Source of the DNA: Mucilaginibacter kameinonensis
GTDB lineage: Bacteria > Bacteroidota > Bacteroidia > Sphingobacteriales > Sphingobacteriaceae
Assembly: GCF_003675385.1 (NCBI RefSeq)
Contig: NZ_RCWZ01000003.1
Coordinates: forward strand, 62,001-126,000
Direction of reading: 5' to 3'
Length of the DNA: 64,000 nucleotides
Position numbers and translations under genes: made by a program. How positions within the stretch are numbered: position 1 is the first letter of the stretch; each line of letters starts with the position of its first letter. Shown here one piece after another: positions 1 to 7,439 of the stretch. The notes below the pieces were generated by a model. That model did not search any database and was not told where the DNA came from. It saw nothing but the letters and a program-made list of their open reading frames with translations.

Positions 1-724
1 AAAGTGTAGTATAATCTTTACTATCAAAAAGCAACGGCGAATGGCCCATAAAAATGTAAACGTTGCGGGCTTTTTTTGCAGGGTTAGTCCATACAACCGG
101 GTGATCACCCATGGTAATGCCATCCTTAGGTTCGTAAGTTGATTCATCTACCGATGCCAGTACATGCACATTGGGCCGCGGATCTTTATCATAAGTATAC
201 CACTCTTCCTTCTGAACCAGGAATGACGGTGATACACCCTTCATTACCGGGTGTTTCTTATCTTCAATATTAACGGTGCCTTTGGCGAAGGTCGCTATGT
301 AATTTTTAAAACGGATACCGCCCATAAAATTCCAGAACCAGTTCCACATTGGGTAACCGTCAAACTCGCCCAAAAGAGTTGCATGGTGAAAACCAATCCA
401 GCCTCCCTTGCCTTCGTCAATATATTTTTCAAATGCTTCAACCGCTTTTTCTTTCCAGGCATAAGGCGGGTAGTCCAGCTGGATAAACAATTGGTAATTA
501 GATAGAAATGCACTATCAATTGTATCAGTAGTTTGAATATAATCGATAGAAAAATTATTATCGGCAGCCAGCTTATCCAGCCAAACTTTAGCTGCTTTTG
601 AGTACTCAATATGGTGGCCGCCATTTTCATACAGGGCTATCACTTTAAAGCGTGGCGCCTTTTGAGCCCAGGCGCTTACAACGGTTAACAGGCAAAGACT
701 TAATATCAGTACTATTTTTTTCAT
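1..724 (-). CDS. ThuA-domain secreted protein (3' end beyond window)
   Basis: About 241 codons read from an ATG at 724 down to the window edge with no stop, so the C-terminus is missing. The N-terminus has a classical signal peptide (MKKIVLILSLCLLTVVSAWA), then a ThuA-like fold: FKVIALYENGGHHIEYSKAA near the start, GWIGFHHA in the middle, and the late motif MGDHPVVWTN followed by ARNVYIFMGHSP. It is a diverged paralogue of the next gene upstream, which has the matching GWIGIHGA and MGDHPIIWTN motifs, so the pair is a tandem duplication. ThuA domains are amidotransferase-like folds found in sugar-use clusters; the reaction is not established. It is the last visible gene of the operon that starts with the GH9 enzyme. 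Confidence 0.88.
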   Translation of the reverse strand, partial: MKKIVLILSLCLLTVVSAWAQKAPRFKVIALYENGGHHIEYSKAAKVWLDKLAADNNFSIDYIQTTDTIDSAFLSNYQLFIQLDYPPYAWKEKAVEAFEKYIDEGKGGWIGFHHATLLGEFDGYPMWNWFWNFMGGIRFKNYIATFAKGTVNIEDKKHPVMKGVSPSFLVQKEEWYTYDKDPRPNVHVLASVDESTYEPKDGITMGDHPVVWTNPAKKARNVYIFMGHSPLLFDSKDYTTL

Positions 725-749
725 GGTGATTGTTTACAGGTTGATAATT

Positions 750-1502
750 TTATTTTGAGCCGGCCCAAAGGATGGCATCTCTGAGCAGTGTTACATAACT
801 TTGATTAGTAAATACTGAAGGATCATGCCCAATACCGATATAGATCATGCGACGGTATTTTTCATTAGTCCAGATGATGGGATGATCACCCATCGGTTTA
901 TTTTGCTTATAGCTGGACTCGTCGGCGGTAGCCAGAACACGCGCATTGGGCCGCGGGCTTTTATTAAACTCGTACCATTCATCAGAAATCTCAAATTTAG
1001 CAGGCAGATTTTTGGTGGCCGGATGTTGGCGGTCTTCCACAATAACAGCTCCTTTTTGATAAGCCGGATGCGGCGAATAAACCACTCCTCCCATAAAATC
1101 CTCAAACCATTGCCAATATCTGGTATTCTTAGCTAAAAACTCAGTTCCGGTTAAGCCCGCGCCGTGAATACCAATCCAACCCTTCGCCTGCTCAACAAAC
1201 TTTTGTAAAGCAGCCTGCTGACTATACGAAATATCGAAAGGAGCCAGTTGCATCATCACAAATACCTGATAGTTCTTTAGATTCCCGTCGTTGATCTTGC
1301 TTGAATCGTCCGTGTAATCAACTTCAAACTGATTGTCCTTACCCAGTTTTTCGAAAAACGGTTTGGCAGCAGTCATCATTTTAATGTGATCATCAGAACG
1401 GGAAATCACCACCAAAGCCTTGAATTTGTATGGCTGCGCAACAGCAATATTTACCAATAACAGTGGGATTAATGCACTTACAATATATTTCAGCTTGCCC
1501 AT
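750..1502 (-). CDS. ThuA-domain secreted protein
   Basis: A 250-aa protein. I start it at the ATG at 1502, which gives a clean signal peptide (MGKLKYIVSALIPLLLVNIAVA); an in-frame TTG at 1511 would add only three residues and is less likely. The ThuA fold shows in KALVVISRSDDHIKMM, the GWIGIHGAGL turn, FMGG, and MGDHPIIWTNEKYRRMIYIGIGHDP near the C-terminus. It lies 9 nt downstream of the thioredoxin gene and 25 nt upstream of its own paralogue, so all are probably one transcript. Families with this fold are linked to trehalose or other sugar use in bacteria and often sit with glycosidases. The substrate cannot be read from sequence. Periplasmic location is inferred from the signal peptide. 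Confidence 0.87.
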   Translation of the reverse strand: MGKLKYIVSALIPLLLVNIAVAQPYKFKALVVISRSDDHIKMMTAAKPFFEKLGKDNQFEVDYTDDSSKINDGNLKNYQVFVMMQLAPFDISYSQQAALQKFVEQAKGWIGIHGAGLTGTEFLAKNTRYWQWFEDFMGGVVYSPHPAYQKGAVIVEDRQHPATKNLPAKFEISDEWYEFNKSPRPNARVLATADESSYKQNKPMGDHPIIWTNEKYRRMIYIGIGHDPSVFTNQSYVTLLRDAILWAGSK

Positions 1503-1511
1503 CGGTATCAA

Positions 1512-2645
1512 TTATTTGTAGATCCGGCCCATCATCGGGTTATTCCAGATCACTTTTTTAAGTTCTTCAATATCGATAGCCCCTTGATGACTGTATACTA
1601 CTTTCCCATCCGGATCAACCAGCATGGTATAAGGCAAAGCCCCATCCCATTTAGGATCTACCGCCTCAATCATTTTGTATTTATCATCGCCGGTATAGAT
1701 GTAATTAGTTCCAGACGACTGTTTACGTTGTAAAAACTTCAAGGCTTTATCCTTATTAGCAGGATCATCGGCACTGATGCTCACAAACTCAAGCCCCCTG
1801 TCGCGATATAGCCTGTTTAGCGTAACCAAGTCATCAAACTCGGCAACACAAGGGCCGCACCAGGTTGCCCAAAGGTTGATCATCCTCAACCTGTCCGAAT
1901 TATTTTTCACAACAGTCGCGATTCCGGCAGCGCTGATGGTATCAATCTTTACCGGTTCTTTTGCCCATTGAATTTGGGCTTTATCTATCCAATCCTTTTT
2001 CTCGGCCCATTTAACCGAGCAGCCAAAAGTTTTGGTAACAGGCACGGCAATATCTTTACCCTCCAATACGGCGTCGATAGCATTACGTGCATCCTGCGAT
2101 TTTGGGGTTTTGGCAGGATTTTCCATATCATCAATCCGACCGTTGTACCTAAGCTTCCTGTCTTTATCAAACACGAAAATATGGGGAGTAGCAACGGGAC
2201 CATATTTGTTGGAGGCCACTTCAGTTTCGCCATCGTACAAGTATGGGAAGTTAAAGCCTTTATCTTTGGCACGTGTTTTCATTTCTTCAAATGAATCACC
2301 TAAATCACTGTATCCCAATTCATCATAACGCAATGAAGATGGATTATTGGGGTTGATAGCCACAACACTAACACCCTTTGATGCATAATCGCTGGTCAGT
2401 TTGACCACTCTGTCTTCGTAAGCCTGCGATGTTGGGCAATGATTACACATAAAAACCACAACCAACACTTTGGCATTTTTAAATGATTGCACGGTGTAAG
2501 TTTTACCATCAATGCCCGGCAAACTAAAATCAGGTGCCTGAGCGCCGATAGCCAGTGTTTTGTGCTCATCCGCCGCAAAGCAAAATATCGGGACGCATAG
2601 TAACAGCGCAAGGGCAAAACTTATGTGAAAGCTCCAGTTCTTCAT
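1512..2645 (-). CDS. Periplasmic double-thioredoxin (redoxin plus TlpA-like) protein
   Basis: A 377-aa protein with a signal peptide (cleavage near FCFAADEH). Two thioredoxin folds follow. The first is redoxin/AhpC-like (APDFSLPGIDGKTYTV, active-site CNHCPT near residue 68, cis-Pro region PVATPHIFVFD). The second is TlpA/ResA-like (NLWATWCGPCVAEFDDL near residue 260, ending DPDGKVVYSHQG). Both keep a CxxC pair, so both halves may be redox active. A thiol-disulfide role in the periplasm follows from the family; the partner is unknown. It lies 23 nt downstream of the GH9 gene and just before the ThuA pair, so it may help fold or protect the secreted enzymes of this operon, which is inference. 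Confidence 0.88.
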   Translation of the reverse strand: MKNWSFHISFALALLLCVPIFCFAADEHKTLAIGAQAPDFSLPGIDGKTYTVQSFKNAKVLVVVFMCNHCPTSQAYEDRVVKLTSDYASKGVSVVAINPNNPSSLRYDELGYSDLGDSFEEMKTRAKDKGFNFPYLYDGETEVASNKYGPVATPHIFVFDKDRKLRYNGRIDDMENPAKTPKSQDARNAIDAVLEGKDIAVPVTKTFGCSVKWAEKKDWIDKAQIQWAKEPVKIDTISAAGIATVVKNNSDRLRMINLWATWCGPCVAEFDDLVTLNRLYRDRGLEFVSISADDPANKDKALKFLQRKQSSGTNYIYTGDDKYKMIEAVDPKWDGALPYTMLVDPDGKVVYSHQGAIDIEELKKVIWNNPMMGRIYK

Positions 2646-2668
2646 AACTTAGGTATAATGGTTTATAA

Positions 2669-4522
2669 TTAATCGCTTGTTGAAACTGCCAGCAGGTACC
2701 AGGCCGTGTGCGGCAACCATTGCTCGGCCCAGCGCCAGTCCGAGTCTTTGCCCGACACAGCATAGGGAATATTAAAGTCAATATCATCCTCATTATCAAA
2801 GCCCGAGGTAATGCCATTTACAATACCGCCCGGCGCGTTGGTATATTCAAACGTGCCAAAAAAGCCATACGCCGGATTGTTATGCCCTGTACCCTGCAGC
2901 ATACTGGCATCAAATGGGTTCAATCCCAAAATCCAGTTAAGCTGGTCAATGGCAAAACCTGAAAGCTGGTCATGAAAAGGTTTATCATCTTTAAACAGGT
3001 TTGCAGCCATCCGCGCGGCAGTAGCCACCGAACCAAGCCTTGCATTTTCTCCCTGCCACCAGGGCGAAGCATCACTGCCATGCGGGAAAAAGAAAGCACT
3101 ATGGCGGTTGCCCAAAGTATCCTGTACCAATTCGCGACTGTAACCAAAGGGATTATTCACCTCATGAGTGATAGCCAACTCAAATTCCATTGATTTCCTT
3201 ACAGCCGACTTGATCTTTGCCTGAAGATTGGCGGCGGCATATGGGTAGTAATACAACAGACTAACAACTGGTAAACCGCCATCTGAAGGGTGAAAGAAAG
3301 GCCGGTCTTTATCATCGGCACGCCAAAAGTTTTGATACTTATTCCAGGAGCTTAGGCGATTAAGCAGATTGTTTGCCCGTTTTTCGGCTGCTGTTTTGTA
3401 TATCTCTTTATGAGTTACCTTATAAAGCTCAGTCGCGGCGCTTAAGGCACAATAATCGTCAAGAATGTTTTCCTTTTTGTCATAATCCATTTGCGGGTTT
3501 TCCTTTTCCAAAAAGCCAAAGGCATTTTCAGCAGCCTTCAGGTAATCTGCGTTGCTAAACTCTCCCGAAGTTGGATAAGCTGAAGCCATGGCTAACGCGG
3601 CAATTGAAATCCCTGCACCCGAACGGTAACTGACCTGGTAACTGCGCCAGTTTTTACCGGTTGTGGTTTTGGTGAACGATTGATCTTTGGTTTTCTTGAT
3701 CCGGTAACTACCTTCATCTGCTTGGATCACCCTATCTTTAGGTAGCTTACCGGGTCCGGGCGAAGAAACAGAACGGTAAAATGAGCCGTTTTTTGCCTGC
3801 ATCCTTACCAGGTAATCAGCACCATACATGGCCTCGTCCAAAATACGCCTGTTAAACTGCCTGAAATCAGTTCCGGCGCGGGCACTTAACAACTCATAGG
3901 TTTTGAACAGACTAAAAGCCGTTAATGAGATTTGCTGCGGATTAAAATAATTAGAGAATGACAGGTGCGATAAATGTTTGCCATAATCGCCGGTGGCGTC
4001 GTACCAACCGCCGTGCGCGTCAACAGTGTCCGTTGTTCCTGATAATACCAAATGATGATCGGCCTTATCTAACAAACCAGAACTTCTCTGTCCTTTAAAG
4101 TAATATACCACATCAGATATGGTTGCTTTTTCAAGTACGTTCTTGCCTATTATAAAAGGGTAAGACGAAATCATCCCCTTTGGCGAATTGAATTGTATTT
4201 TGTAAGTCCCCGATTTTGTAAAACCGCTAAAATCAAGCGTCCAAAATTCAAAGTTCTTCCATTTGTTCACGGGCCCGCTGTAGTTGATTTGCCCGGTAAA
4301 TGCAGTATTTCCTTTATCAGCATCAATAAGGTTAAATGATGCAAAGGCAAGATGACTATCCGCAACTATAATGGCGCGTTTGGCCTTATTATCCTCGTAA
4401 CCTACATGATTGGTTACCACTTTAATACTTTGCGCCTGCGCAATAAATGGCAAGCCTGCTAAAACAAGGCAGCACTTTTTGCATATAGCCGAAAGAAGAT
4501 CGATACGCTTTTTTAGGTTCAT
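2669..4522 (-). CDS. Glycoside hydrolase family 9 protein with N-terminal Ig-like domain
   Basis: A 617-aa secreted protein. After the signal peptide comes a CelD_N/Ig-like domain (about residues 32-125, beginning IKVVTNHVGYEDNKAKRAI), then an (alpha/alpha)6 barrel typical of GH9. The motif GGWYDATGDYGKH carries the Asp pair (about D175 and D179) that activates water in GH9, and the C-terminal WRWAEQWLPHTAW carries the likely general acid (E600). GH9 enzymes cut beta-glycans; many Bacteroidota members act on beta-glucans, and some on chitosan-type or glucosamine-containing chains. It heads the minus-strand operon, behind a promoter that shares its control site with the PTS and chitinase operons, which favours a glycan feeding the PTS. 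Substrate is inference. Confidence 0.88.
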   Translation of the reverse strand: MNLKKRIDLLSAICKKCCLVLAGLPFIAQAQSIKVVTNHVGYEDNKAKRAIIVADSHLAFASFNLIDADKGNTAFTGQINYSGPVNKWKNFEFWTLDFSGFTKSGTYKIQFNSPKGMISSYPFIIGKNVLEKATISDVVYYFKGQRSSGLLDKADHHLVLSGTTDTVDAHGGWYDATGDYGKHLSHLSFSNYFNPQQISLTAFSLFKTYELLSARAGTDFRQFNRRILDEAMYGADYLVRMQAKNGSFYRSVSSPGPGKLPKDRVIQADEGSYRIKKTKDQSFTKTTTGKNWRSYQVSYRSGAGISIAALAMASAYPTSGEFSNADYLKAAENAFGFLEKENPQMDYDKKENILDDYCALSAATELYKVTHKEIYKTAAEKRANNLLNRLSSWNKYQNFWRADDKDRPFFHPSDGGLPVVSLLYYYPYAAANLQAKIKSAVRKSMEFELAITHEVNNPFGYSRELVQDTLGNRHSAFFFPHGSDASPWWQGENARLGSVATAARMAANLFKDDKPFHDQLSGFAIDQLNWILGLNPFDASMLQGTGHNNPAYGFFGTFEYTNAPGGIVNGITSGFDNEDDIDFNIPYAVSGKDSDWRWAEQWLPHTAWYLLAVSTSD

Positions 4523-4578
4523 ATATAAAGTTAAGGAATTATAAAATGGTTAACAGGAAAGCGTTTTGCATCCCGTTT

Positions 4579-4586
4579 CAAAGCTA
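4579..4586 (-). promoter_or_regulatory. -7 promoter box for the GH9-thioredoxin-ThuA operon
   Basis: Minus-strand TAGCTTTG fits the Bacteroidota -7 consensus TAnnTTTG exactly. The usual -33 TTTG is missing: the expected place holds TATC, inside AATATCC at 4605-4611. Exactly 30 nt separate this box from the direct-repeat site at 4617-4636, the same spacing as in the 16-kb promoter. The start codon lies about 50 nt downstream of the predicted transcription start. Confidence 0.6.
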
Positions 4587-4616
4587 AAACATAAAGTTGC
4601 TGATGGATATTTTCAT

Positions 4617-4636
4617 GCCCCTACATCAGCACTACT
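4617..4636 (-). promoter_or_regulatory. Direct-repeat regulatory site, GH9 operon copy
   Basis: Plus-strand GCCCCTACATCAGCACTACT; read toward the GH9 gene it is AGTAGTGCTGATGTAGGGGC. It matches the sites at 4761-4780 and 16221-16240 at 16-17 of 20 positions. The core is GTAGTG, 5 nt, GTAGKG, i.e. two half-sites one helical turn (11 bp) apart on the same face. It is the weakest of the three copies. Its position just upstream of a poor -33 region suggests activator binding. Confidence 0.62.
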
Positions 4637-4644
4637 GGTAAATC

Positions 4645-4727
4645 AATAGTTCAAAGTCCATGGTCAAAAGTCCTTTTACCCGATTTTTCTATTTTGACTT
4701 AAGACTTCGCACTTATGCCTTCAAACT
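4645..4727. repeat. AGTC/GACT word-rich intergenic stretch
   Basis: Contains repeated short words (CAAAGTCC, CAAAAGTCC, TTGACTTAAGACTT) and ends with a 25-nt segment at 4703-4727 (GACTTCGCACTTATGCC followed by TTCAAACT) that recurs in diverged form at 29817-29840. It lies between the two divergent regulatory sites. It is probably a low-complexity intergenic repeat family; no gene is present. Confidence 0.4.
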
Positions 4728-4760
4728 TCTTCAATAGCCGAAATCAGCACAATAAATTAC

Positions 4761-4780
4761 AGTAGTGGTGTTGTAGTGCC
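4761..4780 (+). promoter_or_regulatory. Direct-repeat regulatory site, PTS operon copy
   Basis: AGTAGTGGTGTTGTAGTGCC. The half-site GTAGTG occurs twice with 5 nt between (11-bp period). The site differs at only 2 of 20 positions from the copy at 16221-16240 and lies in the same orientation relative to its downstream gene. It ends 117 nt before the EIIA start codon. Confidence 0.68.
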
Positions 4781-4785
4781 TTCAA

Positions 4786-4834
4786 AATAGCAATTGAATA
4801 AAGTTTGACTGATAATTGCAGAAGATTAATTTTC
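4786..4834 (+). promoter_or_regulatory. Promoter region of the PTS operon
   Basis: Two readings are possible. By analogy with the other two operons, AATAGCA at 4786-4792 occupies the -33 place and GATAATTG at 4811-4818 the -7 place, 30 nt after the regulatory site; the -7 box is then imperfect (4 of 6 fixed positions). Alternatively TTTG at 4804-4807, 19 nt, then TAATTTTC at 4827-4834 is a near-consensus Bacteroidota promoter. Both could be used, regulated and basal respectively. Confidence 0.5.
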
Positions 4835-4897
4835 ATATATAAACCAGTTATGAAAGTCCCGCGCCCTTAAACGCGGATATAAAAACCTTAATTATTG

Positions 4898-5335
4898 ATG
4901 GAGAATACCGGAAGCACAAGAAAATTTCTGATAGCAACGCACGGCAAACTTGCAGGCGGCATAAAATCGTCGCTTGATATTATCACCGGCACCGCGGATA
5001 GCATTTTTTTGATTGAAGCTTATGTTGATGAAAACCGCTCATTAGAAGATGATATCAAAACAGTAGTTGATCAGATTGGCGACAATGATGAATTGATTAT
5101 TTTTTCGGATATCATGGGCGGCAGTGTTACCAATCAGATCCTGCAATATGCCCTGCAGCCTAACGTACATGTGGTTTCAGGTTTTAATCTTCCGCTGGTA
5201 ATTGAAATTATATTGGCTGATGCAGACACTCCCTCAGAAGAAGTAATTGCCGAAGCTATTGAAAACGCTAAGCAACAAATGGTATATGTAAATAAACTTT
5301 TAACCGCCCAAAACCAGGAGGAAGAAAATGATTAA
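4898..5335 (+). CDS. PTS mannose-family EIIA component
   Basis: A 145-aa cytoplasmic protein starting at the ATG at 4898 (a TTG one codon upstream is less likely). The phosphorylated histidine is H15 in FLIATHGKLAGGI, and the family motif FSDIMGGSVTNQI follows in the middle. EIIA of the mannose family takes phosphate from HPr and passes it to EIIB. It is the first gene of a PTS operon and overlaps the EIIB gene by 8 nt (ATGATTAA), which implies translational coupling. Length is normal for a free EIIA-Man domain. The operon promoter and direct-repeat site lie directly upstream. Mannose-family systems carry mannose, glucosamine, GlcNAc, GalNAc and others, so the sugar is not set by this subunit. 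Confidence 0.92.
   Translation: MENTGSTRKFLIATHGKLAGGIKSSLDIITGTADSIFLIEAYVDENRSLEDDIKTVVDQIGDNDELIIFSDIMGGSVTNQILQYALQPNVHVVSGFNLPLVIEIILADADTPSEEVIAEAIENAKQQMVYVNKLLTAQNQEEEND
5316..5321 (+). promoter_or_regulatory. Strong Shine-Dalgarno before EIIB
   Basis: AGGAGG six nt before the ATG at 5328, within the end of the EIIA coding sequence. A full SD is unusual here, as most genes in the window start after AT-rich sequence without one. It fixes the EIIB start and suggests high, coupled translation. Confidence 0.7.
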
Positions 5336-5798
5336 GCTAACCCGTATTGACGACAGGCTGGTACATGGCCAGGTAGCTTTTACATGGACGCCTGCGCTTG
5401 GTGCCGATTGCCTGCTGATTGCCAACGACAAAGTAGCCAAGGATGAGTTTATGAAGATGACCCTTGGCCTTGCAAAACCGGCAGGCACCAAGCTATTGAT
5501 CAAACCGATAAAAGAGGCGGCCGCTTTTTTAAATGACGAGAAAAGCAAAAACGCGAAAGTTTTAATCCTGATCAATAGCGTTAAGGATGCAGCCGCACTG
5601 GCAGTGGAAGTGCCCGAAATAACAACAATCAACTTCGGTGGCTTACGGTCAAAAGACGGCTCAAAGCTGATCTCAAAAGCGATAGCAGTTAATGACGATG
5701 ATATAGCTATCATTCGCGAAATGCTGGCAAAAGGCCTTGAGTTGGAAGTAAGGCAGGTACCTACTGATAATAAACAACTTGTAGCAAACCTGATTTAA
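5328..5798 (+). CDS. PTS mannose-family EIIB component
   Basis: A 156-aa cytoplasmic protein. The phosphorylated histidine is H13 in RIDDRLVHGQVAFTW, the hallmark of mannose-family EIIB (phosphate on His rather than on Cys as in other PTS families). The C-terminal part (INFGGLRSKDGSKLISKAI, then VRQVPTD) is typical and full length. It takes phosphate from EIIA and phosphorylates the sugar as EIIC/EIID carry it across the membrane. A strong SD precedes the start, which overlaps the end of EIIA. The next gene, the membrane component, begins 42 nt downstream. Confidence 0.93.
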   Translation: MIKLTRIDDRLVHGQVAFTWTPALGADCLLIANDKVAKDEFMKMTLGLAKPAGTKLLIKPIKEAAAFLNDEKSKNAKVLILINSVKDAAALAVEVPEITTINFGGLRSKDGSKLISKAIAVNDDDIAIIREMLAKGLELEVRQVPTDNKQLVANLI

Positions 5799-5840
5799 AT
5801 AAACAGATTTAATACATTAACAAACAACAACTTAATCCTC

Positions 5841-7427
5841 TTGTCAGTATCATACTTACTCATCGCGCTGATAGCGATGTTTGGACATTCGGAAGATTTT
5901 CTGGGCACTACCCTGCTTAGCCGCCCTTTGGTGCTTGGCCCGCTGGTTGGCCTGGTGCTTGGCGACGTAACCCAGGGCGTTATCATTGGCGCTACACTTG
6001 AACTCATATTCATGGGAAACATCAAGGTTGGCGCAGCTATACCTCCTGATGTGATCACGGGTGGCGTACTGGGTACCGCGTTTGCTATCATCTCTGGCAA
6101 AGGGCCGGCAATTGCCCTGGCCATAGCCGTACCTGTTTCCATACTGGCCGAAATGGTGATCAGTGGTTTGTTTGTATTGCGGGCTATGCTCAATAAAAAG
6201 TTCAATCAATATGCCGAAGATGGTGATTTTAAAGGCATTCAACGCCTACATATCATTTCAGGCCTATTGAGGCCGGTGCTCATGGGCATAATCATTATGC
6301 TTGCATTACAGTTAGGTGCTGGTGCCATGAAAACGTTTTTGGATATGATACCGGCATGGGTACAAACAGGCTTACAGGTTGCAGGAAATATGCTACCCGC
6401 ATTAGGCTTTGCCCTGCTCATGAACCTGATGTTCAATAAAAACATGGCCCCCTATTTTTTCCTGGGCTTTATGCTGGCTGCCTATCTGAAATTACCGGTA
6501 ATAGCCATTGGCGGCTTCGGTGTTATAATCGCATTATCGGTAACACAGATTGCCCCTAAACCGGCCGTCGATGACGACGATGATTTTGGAGCTGATGAGG
6601 AACCGGCAGAGCAAATAAAGCCGAACCCAAAGCTGAGCAAGCGTGATATCCGCATGCTCTTCTTCCGCTCGTTGGCGTTGGAAGCCAATTTCAATTTTGA
6701 AACATGGCAAAATACCGGCTTCGCATTTTCTATTATACCAGTCCTGAAAAAGCTTTACAATACCAGGGAGACAATGGCGGCTGCTTTGAAAAGACATTTG
6801 CAGTTTTTTAATACCAGTCCATACGGTTCTACATTAATAATGGGCATCACAGCTGCTATGGAAGAGCAAAACAGCAATGACGGGGATTTCGACGAGGAAT
6901 CCATCAATTCGGTAAAACTGGGCCTGATGGGGCCGCTGGCCGGAGTATTCGACTCTTTGTTTTGGGGCACATTTAAAGTGATTGCCGCCGGGGTTGGAAC
7001 ATCGCTAGCTATTAAAGGCAATATCCTGGGGCCATTGTTGTTCCTGCTCATATTTAATGTTCCACATTTACTGTTACGCTATAAACTAACTTTTGTGGGT
7101 TACGATGCGGGTACGCGCTTTTTGCAAAACCTGGCCAAAAATAATGTAATGGACAGACTCACTAAAGGCTCATCTATTTTAGGGCTGATGGTTGTTGGGG
7201 CTATGCCGGCAACGCTCATGAACATCACTACACCATTACATATCGGCACAGAAAAATCCGCAGTGGGCGTTCAAAGCATTTTAGACCAGGTAGTGCCTGC
7301 CATGATACCGTTGGGACTTACTTTTTTAGTGTATTATTTTGTTAAAAAGAATATTAAAACCACATACCTGTTATTAGGCCTGCTGTTGCTTGGTTTTGCA
7401 GGGAGTATTATCCACCTGTTTGCATAA
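5841..7427 (+). CDS. PTS mannose-family EIIC-EIID fusion permease
   Basis: A 528-aa membrane protein joining two subunits that are separate proteins in E. coli and Firmicutes. Residues 1 to about 235 are EIIC (SYLLIALIAMFGHSEDF, GLVLGDVTQGVIIGATLELIFMG, many membrane helices). An acidic, low-complexity linker follows (VDDDDDFGADEEPAEQ). Residues from about 265 are EIID (SKRDIRMLFFRSLALEANFN, then AAMEEQ, LMGPLAGVFDSLFWGT, and C-terminal helices). The start is TTG at 5841, the only codon that fits the EIIC N-terminus; upstream in-frame codons offer no ATG. It forms the sugar channel and works with the EIIA and EIIB encoded just before it. The fusion would enforce 1:1 stoichiometry of C and D. 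Confidence 0.92.
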   Translation: MSVSYLLIALIAMFGHSEDFLGTTLLSRPLVLGPLVGLVLGDVTQGVIIGATLELIFMGNIKVGAAIPPDVITGGVLGTAFAIISGKGPAIALAIAVPVSILAEMVISGLFVLRAMLNKKFNQYAEDGDFKGIQRLHIISGLLRPVLMGIIIMLALQLGAGAMKTFLDMIPAWVQTGLQVAGNMLPALGFALLMNLMFNKNMAPYFFLGFMLAAYLKLPVIAIGGFGVIIALSVTQIAPKPAVDDDDDFGADEEPAEQIKPNPKLSKRDIRMLFFRSLALEANFNFETWQNTGFAFSIIPVLKKLYNTRETMAAALKRHLQFFNTSPYGSTLIMGITAAMEEQNSNDGDFDEESINSVKLGLMGPLAGVFDSLFWGTFKVIAAGVGTSLAIKGNILGPLLFLLIFNVPHLLLRYKLTFVGYDAGTRFLQNLAKNNVMDRLTKGSSILGLMVVGAMPATLMNITTPLHIGTEKSAVGVQSILDQVVPAMIPLGLTFLVYYFVKKNIKTTYLLLGLLLLGFAGSIIHLFA

Positions 7428-7439
7428 AGAAAAACATAA

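Noticed and set aside
4523..4897. A regulator gene for the shared site in the divergent gap
   Set aside because: The gap is 375 bp and has no frame with a DNA-binding motif, and none of the flanking genes is a regulator. The factor must be encoded elsewhere.
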